The notes below the pieces were generated by a model. It ran no database searches, was not told the origin of the DNA, and worked only from the letters and a program-made list of their open reading frames with translations. Made by a program: the position numbers and the translations under genes. A DNA stretch of 64,000 nucleotides from Branchiostoma floridae (taxonomy: Eukaryota > Chordata > Leptocardii > Amphioxiformes > Branchiostomatidae). Positions 11,476-25,567 of this stretch are shown piece after piece. The stretch lies in NCBI RefSeq assembly GCF_000003815.2, contig NC_049983.1, forward strand, positions 19,075,694-19,139,693, given 5' to 3'. The first letter of the stretch is position 1. Every line of letters begins with the position of its first letter.

Positions 11476-14400
11476 CATACTGCCCCACCCAACCACCTGA
11501 TAGACATCTGTATTCCCTGCCCATGCCCCTACAGCACTTGTTTTTCTGCGCCATATCAGGGCGCAGTAATGATAGGTGACGAATGTTGCCATTCCATGAA
11601 GCTGGAAGTTTTGCTCGACTGGCCACAGAAATTGAAACGTTTCCCCCGAGGTTCCTCCCATGACTGATGGAATGCCGCTGCAGTTTAATTAGACAGCCTC
11701 ACCACAGGTGCATCCTGATTTGCTCAGGTAAAGGACTGCAGCAGACAGTGAAGTTATTACAAAGTATTGTGGCATGACACCGACTGAAGGGTGCAAACAG
11801 TTCTGATGCTCCTGTTCTACTCGCTACAGACTTCTTATTTAGGAACTTGGCTTTGATTGGTCGGCTGCTAACAGTACAGTGCCCTGCTTTAAGTGACAGC
11901 CTAGCCCCAGGGTTCAGGATGAGTGGCGACGCAGTTCAATAGCGTGCCTACAGGGAAAATTACTTAAACATACCATATAGACAAGCCCGCTGAGCACTAA
12001 ACCAGAAGTGAGCAACATGTGGTTTCATCTACTAAATAGCGTATTGTTACAAAGTGGTTCAGATCTTTCACTTTAAGACAATTTCAAGCCAATTTTGACT
12101 TAAAGTTTCAGCATTTAATATTCTGTACAGTTCAAATGTAGAAGAATATGATATGTACGTGTTAGAATAAACAAACTTTTTCAAGACGAATAACACCTTA
12201 ATTGGCAGGTAAACCCATATCCATGGATTTAAAAAAGTGTATTTAGGGATGTTCAGTTGCTGTTTGAAATCACCTTTTGTCTACGTAACAATTTCTATAC
12301 AATATATACTCTCTTTTTGATGTCTTTACATGCAAATGTAGGTTAACCCATGGATTAAGGCTAACTAGCATTACAATTGGTAAAAACAAAAAGCAGCAAG
12401 AAATGGAACATTTATCAAATATGAGATGACTTCTAGCGATGATGCATTCTTGTTGTCTTTACACTTAACCGTTGATGCTTGGCTACATGTAATAATGTAA
12501 GGTGCCACAACAGCAATCATCACTGTGTACCATCATATCAGCACTCATCCATCCAGCTCCTCCATGGATGGTCACAGAACACTAATCTTGGAGACAAAAA
12601 TTAACTTCAGCTTCTTCCTGAAGTTCTGAGCATTCTCAGAGTCAAGTGAGGCGAGTTTGAAAATGTTTTACTTCCAGCACAAGGCCAGAGAGTGTCAAGA
12701 TATGAGTGTCTTAGACAAAGAGCTAAACTACTTTTACACTGTGTAATATCACATTCAGGAATAGGGTCCCATAACAAGCAATGTCTGATGCCCACTAAAG
12801 TGTCCTGTCAATAATCAAATTGGGCCAACAGGTCGAAAAAAATTAAAAATTAATTTTTTTTCCAAAGGTCTGGATTGAAGATATACGGCTTAAATAACAC
12901 AAAAAAATGACAGCCTGAGGAGTTTAGTGGCACATTTTATACAATGAAATCTTCCTTTGATTTGTTACTAATGTTCTGAATAAAAGGCATTGTTTTTAGC
13001 CTGAAATTATGTGTATGTGGCTCTGGATGGTAATATTTACAAATTCGTAATAGCAAAACCTGTATAATTTTTTTTGTGGTACTTAATTTTTTTGAAAATG
13101 AAAAAAAAAGGACAGGCGAATCCAAGGAGCAACAAATAAAATTGGTATGGCCTTACCACTAAAACAAACAAACAAGCGAGTTAAATCCTCTACATTATCC
13201 AGGCATTAGGTGTGAAATTGCAAAACGTTATTAAACAGACCTTTTCTCTGTCGTGTTTATAATTTCCAGCCATGGGTGGCTTTAGTCTAATGACATTACT
13301 GTGAAAAAGCTTGAGTTAAGGCTTGGATCCCCATCATGAACAGTCATAGCAGCAACATTCCACCATGTGATATCTTTCATGAAACTGGAAACTGAACGGT
13401 TTGTCATCATGAGAGTATGGGGTGTTTATGACCAAAAACGTCTTGGTAACATTTGTCCTATATCTACTAATTATTTCATAATGTGCTGCTCTCAACTGTG
13501 TTTGATGAAAAAAGCTTTAAAATTCTGAATATCTACTGTAATGTATTATCTTACTGTAATGAAAAGAAGCAGGATGCAATCAAAACCCCTGTTAATCACT
13601 GAGACTTTCAGCCAGTGTTACATTATGTAATATGTGGGAATTTTACATCAAATGGATGCAAAACACATTTCTTTCATCATTGACGTAAACTTTTCCCACT
13701 GGCAGATGATTTACATTTGCCGCTGCAGGTGGCTAAGAACCTTCATTTATTGCTAGAATATCTAAAACAGCAGGATCATTGCATAGCACAGAAAGGGAAG
13801 ATAACGGAAGTGTACGACCAATGGCAGTTGGCACGCTAATCCAAGATATGGAACTGATATCTCGTCTGACAGGAGACATTTGTCATATTGCCACATTATG
13901 TATGGATTTTCACAGAGATCTATATCTTTACACGATGTAAGTTTGCTGTCTACGATCTTTCTTTGTCAAGATGAAACATATGGCCAAGCTTTAAGCAGCA
14001 GAAGTTGGCACTGGGTCTACAAAACTTTGCAAAGAAGTTATCAGCAGGATGAATACCTTAGAAAATATTTGTTTCCACTGTACTTGCAGGCAACAACTGA
14101 TCCTATGCAAGTTTAGCCTGGGTACAATCTTGGTACTGTAGTTTTCTCCAATGTTTGCTTCTGCTACCCATCTGGGGAACTGTATGTTTTGGTGGGGATG
14201 TCAGTCAATGAGCAACGTAAGGTATAGTTCCAATACCTGTTCTAATACAGCGATCAGTTAACCATTATCAAGTTTTTTTTGGACTGCATGGGTGGGGAGC
14301 TAATGTGTTAGCAGGATCAGGTAAGCGCTGATTTGATGCCTTGACGTAGTCTTTGACGGCCCCCCCAAAAAACAATTTACATTTTGGCCACTTGAACTAT

Positions 14401-15211
14401 GCAAACTGAGTTTTCAAGTATTTGGTTGTGCTGCACATAGGGGCAACCAGACCCTCGAGCAGAAGTTTGAAATCATGGATTCTAATGTAGTCTTGTCAGA
14501 TTCCTCTGCACAAAAAATCGTTGGTTTTGAACAAGCTGATGGCACCTGTTATTCCTTCCTTTCAGATTAATCTGTTCAAAGCCATTTACTTCAGGCCAGC
14601 TCCAGAAACAACTTGGCAGGCTGGGTGTTGCCCTGTTAACACTAATAACTAAAGCCTCCATTCAAAATGAAAAGTTGCGATGGTTCTGAATTTTCCATTA
14701 CCCCGTGTTAAGTACCAGTGGTTGTTGATGGAACGGGAGACAGCCAGTCTGCAATCAGTCATCTGTAACCGTGTCATATGCAGCGCTAAGCATCAAAATG
14801 CGGCGTTGTTCCACCTGACCAACCCCGGTGATGAAAGATGCGTGATTCATGACTTGAAAGTACTTACGGAGTAACTTTTATTATCTTTAGTCAGCTTAAT
14901 CCCCTGCAAACATGCAGCAGTGCATACATATGAGTGGAGAGGGTCACGGGCAAGGCCATGAGCAGGAGGATGCTGCGGCTTTCCTTCAGGGAGTTAGAGA
15001 CCTTATCACACTCAGGCTATACAAGTTTCTACACCTTTGCTTTAGTCCTCGTGCTCACACTATTAGTGACAGGATGGATACGAAGGGATAAATAAAAACG
15101 TAGACTGCATTACTTTCTTTATATTAACAGTAGTTATATCTATATACTGCTACAACAAACAAAAAAATGTAAAGTTATATTTCCCTAACTGTATCTGTCT
15201 GTATCTATATA

Positions 15212-15306
15212 GCCGGTATAACCGCCGTTCGGCATAACACACCAGCTTTGCAGGCATGCGGCGCGGCAGCAGCTGGTTATATTACACCGAACGACCCGTC
15301 ACACCT
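15212..15306. repeat. Imperfect inverted repeat, possible MITE
   Basis: Arms of about 35 bp sharing CGTTCGG and CCAGCT face each other around a GC-rich centre (GGCATGCGGCGCGGC). The arms match at roughly three quarters of positions. A related CACCGGTGTAACG word occurs near 17.55 kb. No flanking duplication was identified. Confidence 0.4.
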
Positions 15307-16226
15307 AACTTTTGCTAATAACTGATGGTCTTAAAATGTCCTTTTTGAAAAAAAGATGAACAAGAACATGAAGCTAGGATGACACTGTCGAGGACTTTCT
15401 TCAACAGTTGGCACCAAAATATGAGAATGTACATGTTCTGATACTTTTTGTATATGTTCTGATACTAGTTTTCAATCTAAGGCAATTATGCCATTTTGAT
15501 TAATATATATATAATACAATATAGAACAATGTTCTTTGTTTTCATATTCTTCGAATTTTGAATCTGATCAGCTAGAAAAAAATCTCCACACCATGTAACT
15601 GTAAAATAAGTTTATTCCAGAAATTGCGTACGTGACAGTGAACCGAAATGAAACCCAAGGGTACAGAAGATTTATTGTTCCCCATAAGCCTGGGTGAAAA
15701 ATTACTTCAAGCAGCAATAAACCCCTACAAGATAGCAAAGCACCTTGCTTCAATGACAAACTGAGTACCCCTCTTGCAAGCTGATGATTTGGATAATGCC
15801 GTTATCAGAAGGTGCGAAAACAAACGACTGGAAGAAAACTGACAACAATTATCTATTAAAGAGAGCCCCTTTCTTCCTCATTGATCCCGCTGTATCACCT
15901 TGCCAGGGAAGACGGATGGATCGGGGGGCGACTGGAAATGACTCATAAATCAGCCTCCTCCATGGCAAGCGGAGCAGGGAGAGTTATGGCAGATCCCTCC
16001 CCATCCCTGCACACTCCGTGCCTACTTTGACTTTGTAATCCCCAGGTAATATGCAGGAGGGTGAGTTGACAGAGAGACATATGCACAAATTACACGCGGC
16101 GAGGCTGGGCTAGCTTAATATTGGTTCAACAGCCTCCTCCGCTGGCATGTATTGGATCAGGGTGCTATTCATAACGTGGGTACAGCTGAGGGTGTAACAC
16201 AATTTCATAATACTTTCCAACGTGAC

Positions 16227-16326
16227 NNNNNNNNNNNNNNNNNNNNNNNNNNNNNNNNNNNNNNNNNNNNNNNNNNNNNNNNNNNNNNNNNNNNNNNNNN
16301 NNNNNNNNNNNNNNNNNNNNNNNNNN
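16227..16326. other. Assembly gap (100 N)
   Basis: Exactly 100 N, the conventional placeholder for a gap of unknown size. The open frame crossing it is meaningless. Confidence 0.99.
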
Positions 16327-16984
16327 TAACCTTCAAGTTGTATAAACTCAGTCAGGTTTTCCTTGTGATGTGTCCGTCATCTGAACGGTCCACATCACCA
16401 CTTGAATGTAATTCTTAACGCCACTTTGGTGGTACATTTTTCTCATAAAAGCACCAATGAAACAAACATAATTTCTCCATATTTGATTTGTCAAACATAT
16501 AACTTTTCAAATAACATTTTGAATAAGTTTTTAAAAACTTTTTTGTCAACTCATACCATATAACTATTAGCAGAGAGTTTATGACTAGAACAATCATCAT
16601 AGCATCCAAAACATTCATTTGGTACATGTTACATCTAAAAGTAAATCTTTGTGACTTGTGATAACCTCATCTACATCTGCCCGGCCAGGAAGTCTTATTG
16701 ATTACATTGATTGCGATGACCCCACCATGCCCATGTTGCTTCCATCAATACCTCCAGGCTCAGTGATCAATAAGTGCAAATACCAAAGCCAGGTCGCAAT
16801 AAAGAATCCAGGTCCTTCCCTCCAGTATTCTGTACACTGGTAACAAGGTAGGAGATAGAGCGGCCTGAAATAGCCCCCGTGACCTTTCCAAACTCAATAT
16901 AAAACTCAGGGCTATCCATCAGTGACGGGGCTGAGATGATAACGAGACAAAACAATTCCGCAGAGTCAGAACCAACACCAATAA

Positions 16985-17325
16985 GGTCAGAGGGTAAAGG
17001 AAAGATGCCAGGTGTAGATTTACCAATAATAGCAAAGTCTTGGATTCTTCCACATCAAAATTGTGGTGTCTGAAACAGCAATGCTGCCTGGGCTTCCTTG
17101 TGGCAACTTTGATAAAATGAATAAAGCGAGAGTCAGTTTAGTTATCAAAGTATGTTACACAAAGCCCAGTATGAGGTTAGAGGAAAGATGCCAAGTGTAG
17201 ATTTACCAATAATAGCAAAGTCTTGGATTCTTCCACATCATAATGTTGAAGGTGTTTGAAACAGCAATGCTGTCTGGGCTTCCTTGTGGCAACTTGGAGT
17301 TTAGTTACACAAAGTCCAGTATGAT
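16985..17325. repeat. Imperfect tandem duplication, about 185-bp unit
   Basis: The block containing GTAGATTTACCAATAATAGC and later CCTTGTGGCAACTT occurs at about 16985-17174 and again at 17175-17325. The second copy is shortened at its end. It is non-coding and only about 650 bp right of the assembly gap. Confidence 0.82.
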
Positions 17326-19034
17326 AAATACTAAAGTGTGGCCCTATGGTGCACTTCTTTGTGATACTTTTCGAAATAAAATAAAAAATTCTGCTCGATC
17401 TGAAATTGATTTGATACATTTGTGTGTATAGGCTATCATTAGGATTAAAACTAGAGCTGGAGAAATTTACATTTAACTACATGGCAAATATGTTGGACTT
17501 ATGGGAAGAAAGTATAATTCAGGCAATCATGAGGAAAAACTGTATTCTACCTCACCGGTGTAACGTACCGGACGTGCGATGATGATGATTATGAAAATTA
17601 CATTTAATCACACTTTGGCAAATATGGATTCTTTGGACGTATGAGAAGACAGTATTGTAAGTAATAAATGGTAAAATAATTCATGCTACTACTTTTCACA
17701 AGGTTATCTTTATAGACCAGAATGATTTATAGAATAGAGGGAGTTGGAAGTTTACCAAACTTGTGTGAGACGGCACATGCCAATGAAAACCAATTTCTGC
17801 GACATTTATAAGCCCTTCCATGGGAGCAGCCATTCGGCTGCTTTCCCAATATGTCACCATGCTATTTAATATTCTAGTACTGCCACAGTGGCTCAAATGT
17901 ACTTTGTCACCAGTTACATGTATATGCTCATCTATGCTGTAGTTTTAGAACTCCCAGGATTTAACAAGCAACCTTCACATTCACTGGAGAAACAATCATT
18001 TTACAAAGAATTGGAAGCTTGTTGGTGGGAACTGTTCGAGGATTTCTGTGTTGTAGTATACAAGCGATCGCTGTTGTTGTTTACATCCGGGGTATTCGAT
18101 GGTTGGTGCCTACCAGGACGTCAGTAGATTGGATTAAAAATTGATATTTAAATTAGCAGACCAAATTACCGGTTACTACGTAAATCCATCGTTTGCCAAA
18201 CATCTGCTTTTTGCCTACCACTACGTCACCGTGACATCATCGTGATCGCTCGTATTCACAGTCAACACTTCTACTCTATGTGTTAAGAGTAACAGAAAAC
18301 AATAGTCAAGCACTTAATGTCATATTAGCTTAATTAATTATTTTTATGGACTCGGAAAATGTGTGAAGGCAAGATGAAAGCAAAATTAGGAATTTTGTTC
18401 TGATAGATAAGGAATTTTGTTGAATTCATACTTATTTCAATAGTAGCAATCATGCTAGAGGTGATATGTTGTTGAGCAAAATGAAAATTCAGTATAGAAC
18501 ATCATGAAATCCAGCCTATGTTGACTTTAGTTAGCTTCATGCGAAAGTGGCTACATTGGGACAATGGTGGGTGTGGTCCAAAACTTAATAATCTGGATCT
18601 AAGGCTAATGCATAGAACCAATCAATGAAAAGTGCTACATAATGGACAGCTTATGGTGATCCAACCCATTCTTGTCTGAGCAACAGTTCACCTATATCAC
18701 TCAGGTGATGACTTTGATGTCAGATTTTGATGCATAGGAGAGTGCTTCAATAGTGATACTGCAGATTTCTTTAAGACAGTGTCTTTTCAGAAAACTGTAA
18801 ATGAATTTAAGTTCACAAGTATTTACTTGAGGGTCTGCATGCTCTTTTCCGTAAGGCGTAGGCAGTCTATTTTGCTTCCCGTAATTCATAGGGAAAACCA
18901 TCTTATGTACGTAATTTGTAGCAATGCGACCAAATTTAGCGTAATTGCCTTCCTTGATTTAGCGTAATACGTAGGGGGTTCTTCTGAATTCATCATAAAT
19001 CGTTGTCGGGACCCCCCATGCAGACCCTCTTACT

Positions 19035-19190
19035 TTTGTAGCGGGAAAATGGAGCGTTCGTGGTGGTTTCAAGTTTGCGGTAGCACCATAGACTTTAGTC
19101 ACATACCGTAATGAAAAAATATTCACGGTGGTGTTAAAGTTCACGGTGAAGTGACCACCACGAAAACCGCAAACATAAAACTACATTTCC
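19035..19190. repeat. Dispersed repeat, CGGTGGTTTTAAGTTCGCGG family
   Basis: This shares the layout TTCGTGGTGGTTT, GGTAGCACCATAGACT, GTAATG and GAAAACCGCAAAC with two further copies at about 45965-46178 and 46330-46567. The start (CGGTGGTTT) and end (AAAACCGC) are partly inverted, so it may be a MITE. Confidence 0.6.
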
Positions 19191-19675
19191 GCATCTACAG
19201 TACTTCTATCAACAATTAGTGACTACCTTTAGCATAACTTGAGCAACCGGAAGACTTATGCTCCATTGCTCTGCTCCAATCAGGTGAAATGTTACACCAG
19301 AGGCCATCATAAATGGTCCCTCCAATATCTGCCACCCGCAATTATTCACCACAATCACCTCATTAAAAAGTGGTGCGGGGATTTCCTCGGGTCCTGTAAT
19401 CTGCGGAGTCTGATTAATTGTGCTTCCCCGGAGAATATCCCAGCTTCCCCTCCCGACATATTTTTCTTCCTGAGTCAGGTTAGCTACAGGCTATCCCCTG
19501 CATTCTACCAATATCCACCAGGTCAAGAGAAAATCAAAATGTTGACTCCATCACCTGAGGTTTGATATTCAGGGCAATGTACAATGTACAAATGTATAGT
19601 ATAGATTAACTATTGAGTGAGCTGTTTATAAATGCTGCTAAAGTGGAAAAAGTTTTAGTTATGAATGTACAACTG

Positions 19676-19862
19676 ATTTGGCTACAAATAGCGGTGAGAA
19701 GTAGTACTCCAATCTGAAAAAAAAGAAGCTTTGACTGAGGAAGATGTTTGCCTGGCATTGACATGTAAGCAGATACATGTACAAAATGTACATGTAAGAG
19801 ACATTACTGACTGTACATAAGAAAAATCCAAAACGTTTTACCAACCTGATGAAATTATAACC
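19676..19862 (+). mobile_element. Decayed single-arm copy of the 6.9-kb foldback family
   Basis: It matches the right arm and tail of the element at 6864-7275: GGCTACA(A/T)ATAGCGGTGAGAAG, then a degraded core, then ACATGTAAGC, and finally TACCAACCTGATGAAATTAT. The hammerhead-like core has decayed (GAAA has become TGACA). The shared tail CCAACCTGATGAAA defines the 3' end of the family. Confidence 0.6.
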
Positions 19863-19982
19863 AGTTATACAGTTTTGGTGTATGATGGCTACAAAATGTA
19901 CCTTAGCAGGATGACGGTTACAGGTAATGCTGACATTACTGGTAGATCATACAGATTGTTTCTTGGACTATCAATAGAATGC

Positions 19983-20048
19983 ATTGTCCAGTGGTTAGCA
20001 ACCATGTCACTGGACCAAAAACCGGTGAGTTTGAATCCCAACTGGGTC
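19983..20048 (+). repeat. tRNA-like segment (SINE head)
   Basis: TCCAGTGGTTAGCAACC resembles an A box, and GAGTTTGAATCCC resembles a B box about 35 bp later. There is no complete cloverleaf, so this is probably the head of a SINE rather than a tRNA gene. Confidence 0.3.
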
Positions 20049-22063
20049 ACTCACCTGACATGCATGCTACTGGAAAGGGATGTTAGTCATGGTCCACTAT
20101 TCATTGTGCTTGTCGAAAAGAGCTAAGGGAATTTTCCCTGGTAGAGAGAACCGGTAAGTACTGTACATAGTATCTGTCTTCTCTGTCATGACCAGTGGAA
20201 GAATACAATGTAGCTCTTAAATGAGTTTAAGATCACTATCTTTGAATTGTTGGTGTGAACTTTTTCATTGTTCTATAACAAAATGTGTTCTTTGAGAAAT
20301 GTTCACTAAATTGAAAAATGTTCAACATGATGCATATGCATATATAAAATGTGCTCTTTAGAATTAGAACTATTTCATGTATATTTTTCATGGACATCGA
20401 TTGTGTAACATAAGCATTTAATTAATGTACAATGCACAGTTATTCAAACCCAAATTGCTGCTCTTTTGAGAATGCGTGGTGAAGAGGAGAGGGCTAAAAA
20501 CTGAAGAAATTTTTCCTATGCGTCAGATATCTCAAAACACGACCAATAAAAGCATCCTTCTGGATTATAGTGAGCAAGCAGTGAGCTTACATTGTATATG
20601 TGCTGAATCCCAATGATTAATGACATTTCCATTTAAGCTCTTTCCACAAATTGCTACTGTAGGAGATCAAACCACAATTTAGAATAAATTGTGCACTCTA
20701 GGCTTTTGATGTGGATCCAACTTCAGTAAAAACTTTGCGTTGAGAGCCATTTTTCACATCTTCCCCCGGAGGCCCCCCATGAAGAATAGCTGGCAATTTG
20801 TATGCCATATACCCTTCCCCCCAGCCAAGGCCGATTTTATCGGAATTTGCAACAAGTGACAACAAGGCATACTGCTGTGCTGATACCCGGCAATAATAAA
20901 TCTCAAGGGAGCAGTGCGATAAAATTCTGGCATATTCTGAACAGCAAGATACCGGCAGTAATTTCAACACCAACATTACGCATAAGCTGGCGTATGCATC
21001 AGTGTTACCAGGTATCAGATCATACACAGGCCACATGCATTACAAAGCAAAACTCAACACTGCATCATTATCAGCATGTCAAACTTGTCTTCACACCAAT
21101 CAGAAAAAAACTGACAGGAAAAAGAAGAAGTAGAAGTTTCTGGCCAATGTTTATTATCAGCTCAAGGTAGCAGCTGATCATGACGAAAGACATACAGGAA
21201 ATACATGTACAGAAACAGCTTGAGGACAATTCATGGCTTTGTTTGTCACTTTTATATGGTTTGCTTTTGATACATCATATGATAAACATTATCAGAGCCA
21301 TGTATCATGAGATATTGCATAATATGATATTGCAGAAAGAAATATAGGTAGACAAGATAAGGCAAAGACAGATTTAAGGCATTAACAAAATGTACCAGCA
21401 CACAATTATCTTGACATGGTTATCCAAGACATATGTATCACAAAACACCACATGGAGGCAGCTAAGTTTGGTATGACTGAAATGGGCAGCGATTGTCTGA
21501 AACATGCTATTGTGAAAGCGAAAGAAACTGAAAGTGATCTTAAACAAGTTTAGCTCAAACAAACTTGATAAGCTAATCTTCCACTGTTTCTCACAAAGAC
21601 AAATACTTTATGTACAGTATTTAGAAGTTCATTTTACCAAGAAAATATCTCAATCCCTAAACAAATACAATTAACAGTGAACCAGGGAACGCATGTTGGG
21701 TGAGTGGTACATTTGTTCGGACTCAGACTCACAACTTTTTGGTCTGAAGGCAATGTTTCTAACTACTGGACTACATGGGCTTCTGTGCCTGTACATTGTA
21801 ATGCCCATCACATTTTGGGTTGGCAAACAAACCACTGACAGATAATGTCTAAACAGCAGATTTGGGTATACAATGTATTGGTGTCCTTGTACTTTATTCG
21901 CTGTGTGATTTTTATCAGGTTAACAAAGGTATCAATTATACAATCAGCTATGACAGATCATGCATGCTGCACAAGTAAATCTGATGAATTTTCAAAAAAA
22001 CATATGGCACAAATGAATGAATGTCAAGATTAAGATGAAGACAAAGATGACAAGGGTTCAGTG

Positions 22064-22240
22064 CAGGGTTGTAGCCAGCCTGAAATCATTTTCAATCCCC
22101 TCGATTTTGAATCCTATCGAGAGCCCAAGGGGTAAGACATAGTGTCAAAGGTGCGACATTCCTTGGGTCCCTGAAAATTGTGAAATCTAGACCCTCTGAA
22201 ACGCCAAATGACGGAAGAACGGGTGCTGGCTACAACCCTG
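22064..22240. mobile_element. 177-bp MITE, hAT-like
   Basis: Perfect 16-bp terminal inverted repeats (CAGGGTTGTAGCCAGC) end the element. The flanking octamers GTTCAGTG and GTGCATTG match at six of eight positions, consistent with a decayed 8-bp hAT target duplication. CAGGG termini are usual for hAT elements. No coding sequence. Confidence 0.72.
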
Positions 22241-22361
22241 GTGCATTGTTAATCAAATGGCATGATCCTGTGAACTTTACAGCGCGTTCCATCTTTCTGC
22301 ACTCTAACAACACAACTACAATTGATTCAGCACCACGGTCATGACCCTGCAGCAATATGTT

Positions 22362-22701
22362 GCACACATATCACCTTATTATGAATTGTTCACGATATGA
22401 GGATAAATGCTCAAAGCTGTTCATGTTACTTTTCATCTGCTCTAAAGAATTTGATTCCTTCTGTTCACCAGATAAATTCAAATACATTCTAGGAGGTAAT
22501 AACCCTTATGGTGTTCAAATGGGTATGTACATTAAAGAATGTTTAGACCTTAGAACCAACAGTCTAAATGATACTCTAGACTCAACTCTAGAAATATTCA
22601 TAGATATTCATTTAGGTAATTCATTGAATACATTTCTTTTTCACTTGTATAGTTGTAGCAGACCTTACGAAAGTCGCTGTACTTTTGTTGCGTCAATACA
22701 G
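22362..22701 (+). pseudogene. 5'-truncated LINE tail
   Basis: The frame reads HLIMNCSRYEDKCSKLF and FKYILGGNNPYGVQ. It lines up with HFVMDCSQYDDKRTELF and FKYILGGENPHCVQ of the copy at 48 kb and with the C terminus of the LINE at 42-45 kb. Only the part from within the C-terminal zinc knuckle to the 3' UTR remains. The element stops at CAATACAG (22694-22701), matching CAATAAAG at the ends of the other two copies. Confidence 0.8.
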
Positions 22702-24019
22702 ATCTATCCATATGGTGATTAGGCTCCTGATAAGATACCAGTAACAATTCCAATAATCAAGCACCTGACAGGTACATCAATCTTCCGAGACGCTCTACCC
22801 TCGTCCCTGACAACTTGCCATCAATAATTTCTTGTTTTGCCATCTGAACCGTGGCATTTGGCAGAGAAAGAGAGGATCTGAATGTCACTTGCGGTTCATC
22901 CCCGTGTTGGCGCCAGAACTGATGAGGAAATAATGACCAGAGATGACAGCGGGGTTCATTACTTTATTGCCAAGTAACGCCCATTAGGTAGCTTTACAGC
23001 ACAGAATCGGAATTGGTAAACAACCAACTGAGAACATCCATCAGCAAATATATCTGTACTCACATCGGTCATACTCGCAATTATAAATCAACGGACAGAC
23101 AACAAACATTATCTGTGGAATGCGGTAAACGTCCACATCTATTCAACTCACATAAATCAGGAGTTTAAGCTAAAATGTCACCGTTAATGGCTTCATTTGT
23201 TGTTTGGTCTGCGTAGGCTAAAGCTAAACGACATGCAAACCAAAGCTGTAAGACACAGCATGAATTTTTTACCTTCTTTGTTCTATTACTGGTAAATTTT
23301 TACCTTCTTTGTTGCCAATTTCTGAATACAAACTGAAGAACACATGCTACAGCAAGCTATTACAGAAGGTACATACAAGTCTGACGTTATCTCTGGAGAA
23401 ATTTAGATAGTACGGGAACGCATGATTGGAGTCTCCCTAGCACTGCTATCGCCCTGCCTCAACAATTAAGCAATCTATTCCAATTTCCCTGCAATCAGAG
23501 TTCAGCCACTATCTTGTGTGTGTGCCATGGTCTGGTGTGGTGTTAGCAGATACCAGTACTAGGGAGCAGTCTGAATGACAATCATCTCCAGTCAACACGT
23601 CTTGTTGTAATGGGAGGCCCTGATTAGAGTCCCTGCAAGGCAAGTCCATGCAGAAACAGTGGCCTTTAAGCTACATGTACAACATGCTCAACACTGCATT
23701 TTGTGACATGTGACATGGGACATTGATCTGAGCTGAGGCAAACAGGAATTAAAAAAGGCATTCTTGGTTTCAGTGAATAGTCTCCTTTGGCGTTGTACAA
23801 CTGTAGTACAACTGATCACAAAAGTACAACTAATCACTTTTACTAACATTTAATTCCTACTTGTATTGATGTGAAAAAATCAGTGATAACATTAACTTGA
23901 AAAACATATGCCGTGTTGTGAATATTTGCAAAAAAAACCTCACATACTGTATTGAATCAGTTACAACCCATACATACATAACACTTAACGTAACAATCTA
24001 ATGAAACTTAACACAGATG

Positions 24020-24045
24020 CACACACACACACACACACACACACA
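24020..24045. repeat. (CA)n microsatellite
   Basis: About thirteen perfect CA/AC dinucleotides. Confidence 0.98.
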
Positions 24046-25432
24046 GAGGAACATAAAAATGATACTTCCCATCCTTTTTGTAACATGGAAATCTCACAGT
24101 GACTGAGGATGTAACCTGGCCTTAGGGCACCGATATCCGCACACATTTTGTAATCTCCCTGTTATACCATACTGATAAGCTATCTCCAGATCCCAGACTT
24201 GATAGTCAGACCAAACAGCCACAGAATCTCAATTAGAAGCAGTTCAGCCTGCCTAAGTAAGCCCCGGCAAGATTGGATTTTTATGAGTTACAGGATAACA
24301 TCCAGCAAATTACCACTTACTACTGCTGCTTCCTGTCAAACTTAGGGTCATTCCAGAAAATTGTTGAGGGAGGAAGGGAAAGGAAAACCTCTTAAAGTTG
24401 TTATGGGAAGTAGTGGAATCAACCCATCTAAAAGAATCTGTGGCTGGTGAAAAGATATCATTATAAACATCAGTGGGGTGGAGACTGTGGAAAGACAGGT
24501 GGTCTTTGAATTTGTTGGAAAAATGGCAGTTAACAGATGGAAGGTACTTCACTGCAACTTATGATTTGGATGCCTGCCATAGACTCATCTGCCAAAAGTT
24601 CACTTTGCTGGTTGAAAAAGCTAAATTAAATGTTTCCCTGTTGGACAGGAATGCTTTCTCAGCAGGCTAAATGCTGATGAAAAAATCTATGGGTAGTCTT
24701 CATTTCCCCAGGCAGTTCCCTTCTTCCCCCCAACTGACTTCTGTGAAACAGCCCACAGACCAATGACAGATTGATGGACAATGTAATAACATGGGGATAA
24801 AGGTATTATACAGAATCCAATCATCCTATGCATGAAATGCCACAACTCTGAGCTTAACTTCCCACAAAGAAAGAAAATGCAGATCTTATCAAGCAAACAG
24901 TATCAATACAGATAGAAAAAGGTATGTTGAGTCTGCAGTACTATATCATGTTAATATAGTGCCAGCATTAATGATTGTGTATAAACATATATATATAATA
25001 TAAACCTTTGTTTAAAAAATCAGCACCACTTTTCTACTACATAGTGTATCGTATTAAGTGCATAATATCCTGCATCAACTTTCAAAGCAATCTTATTTCA
25101 ATTCCTTTACATGAAAAGTACCAATCTACCACCATCAATCATCATCAAAAAATCTACAGCACCTGTACAATAGTTGGCAACACAAACGTGTACAAAATGT
25201 ACATGTAAAAAGGTATAAGCTTGAGGAAGTCCTTGTGAAGTCTTTGCTCTATAGAAGTACTATTTTGAATCCAACACATTTACACAACGAAGGCAACCTC
25301 AGTCTGTTCACAACCTTAAGGTCAACAGAATACATATACCTAGCTTTCCAAAGATGGTCATTAACAATCATTTTCTACAACATGAGAAGTCTTATGTGTT
25401 GTTGACAGAGATGACTGACTCCACAGAGCCCT

Positions 25433-25567
25433 GCTAAAGGTAGAAGGGCCGGTCTTGAAGCGAGCTCCATCCTCCCCGTTTGCACAGAACCCTAGGCCTG
25501 CTACAGGTAGACGGGCTGGCCTTGAAGTGAGGTCCATCCTCCCCCTGTTTGCACCAACCAGCCAGCT
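25433..25567. repeat. Imperfect tandem duplication, 67-bp unit, GC-rich
   Basis: Units starting GCTAAAGG (25433) and GCTACAGG (25500) share GAAG.GAG.TCCATCCTCCCC and TTTGCAC. A third start, GCTGCAGG, follows at 25568. The surrounding 25.4-26.3 kb is richer in G+C than the rest of the intron. No exon could be defined there. Confidence 0.75.

Noticed and set aside
20698-21170. Overlapping open frames of 112 (minus) and 122 (plus) residues
   Set aside because: Neither resembles a protein family, and both cover the same DNA. The block may be conserved non-coding sequence, which I cannot test here.
23290-23325. Two donor-like AAGAAG/gtaaaa words on the minus strand, one after KLATKK
   Set aside because: Only 18 bp of open frame. 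The repeated word is more likely a small duplication.
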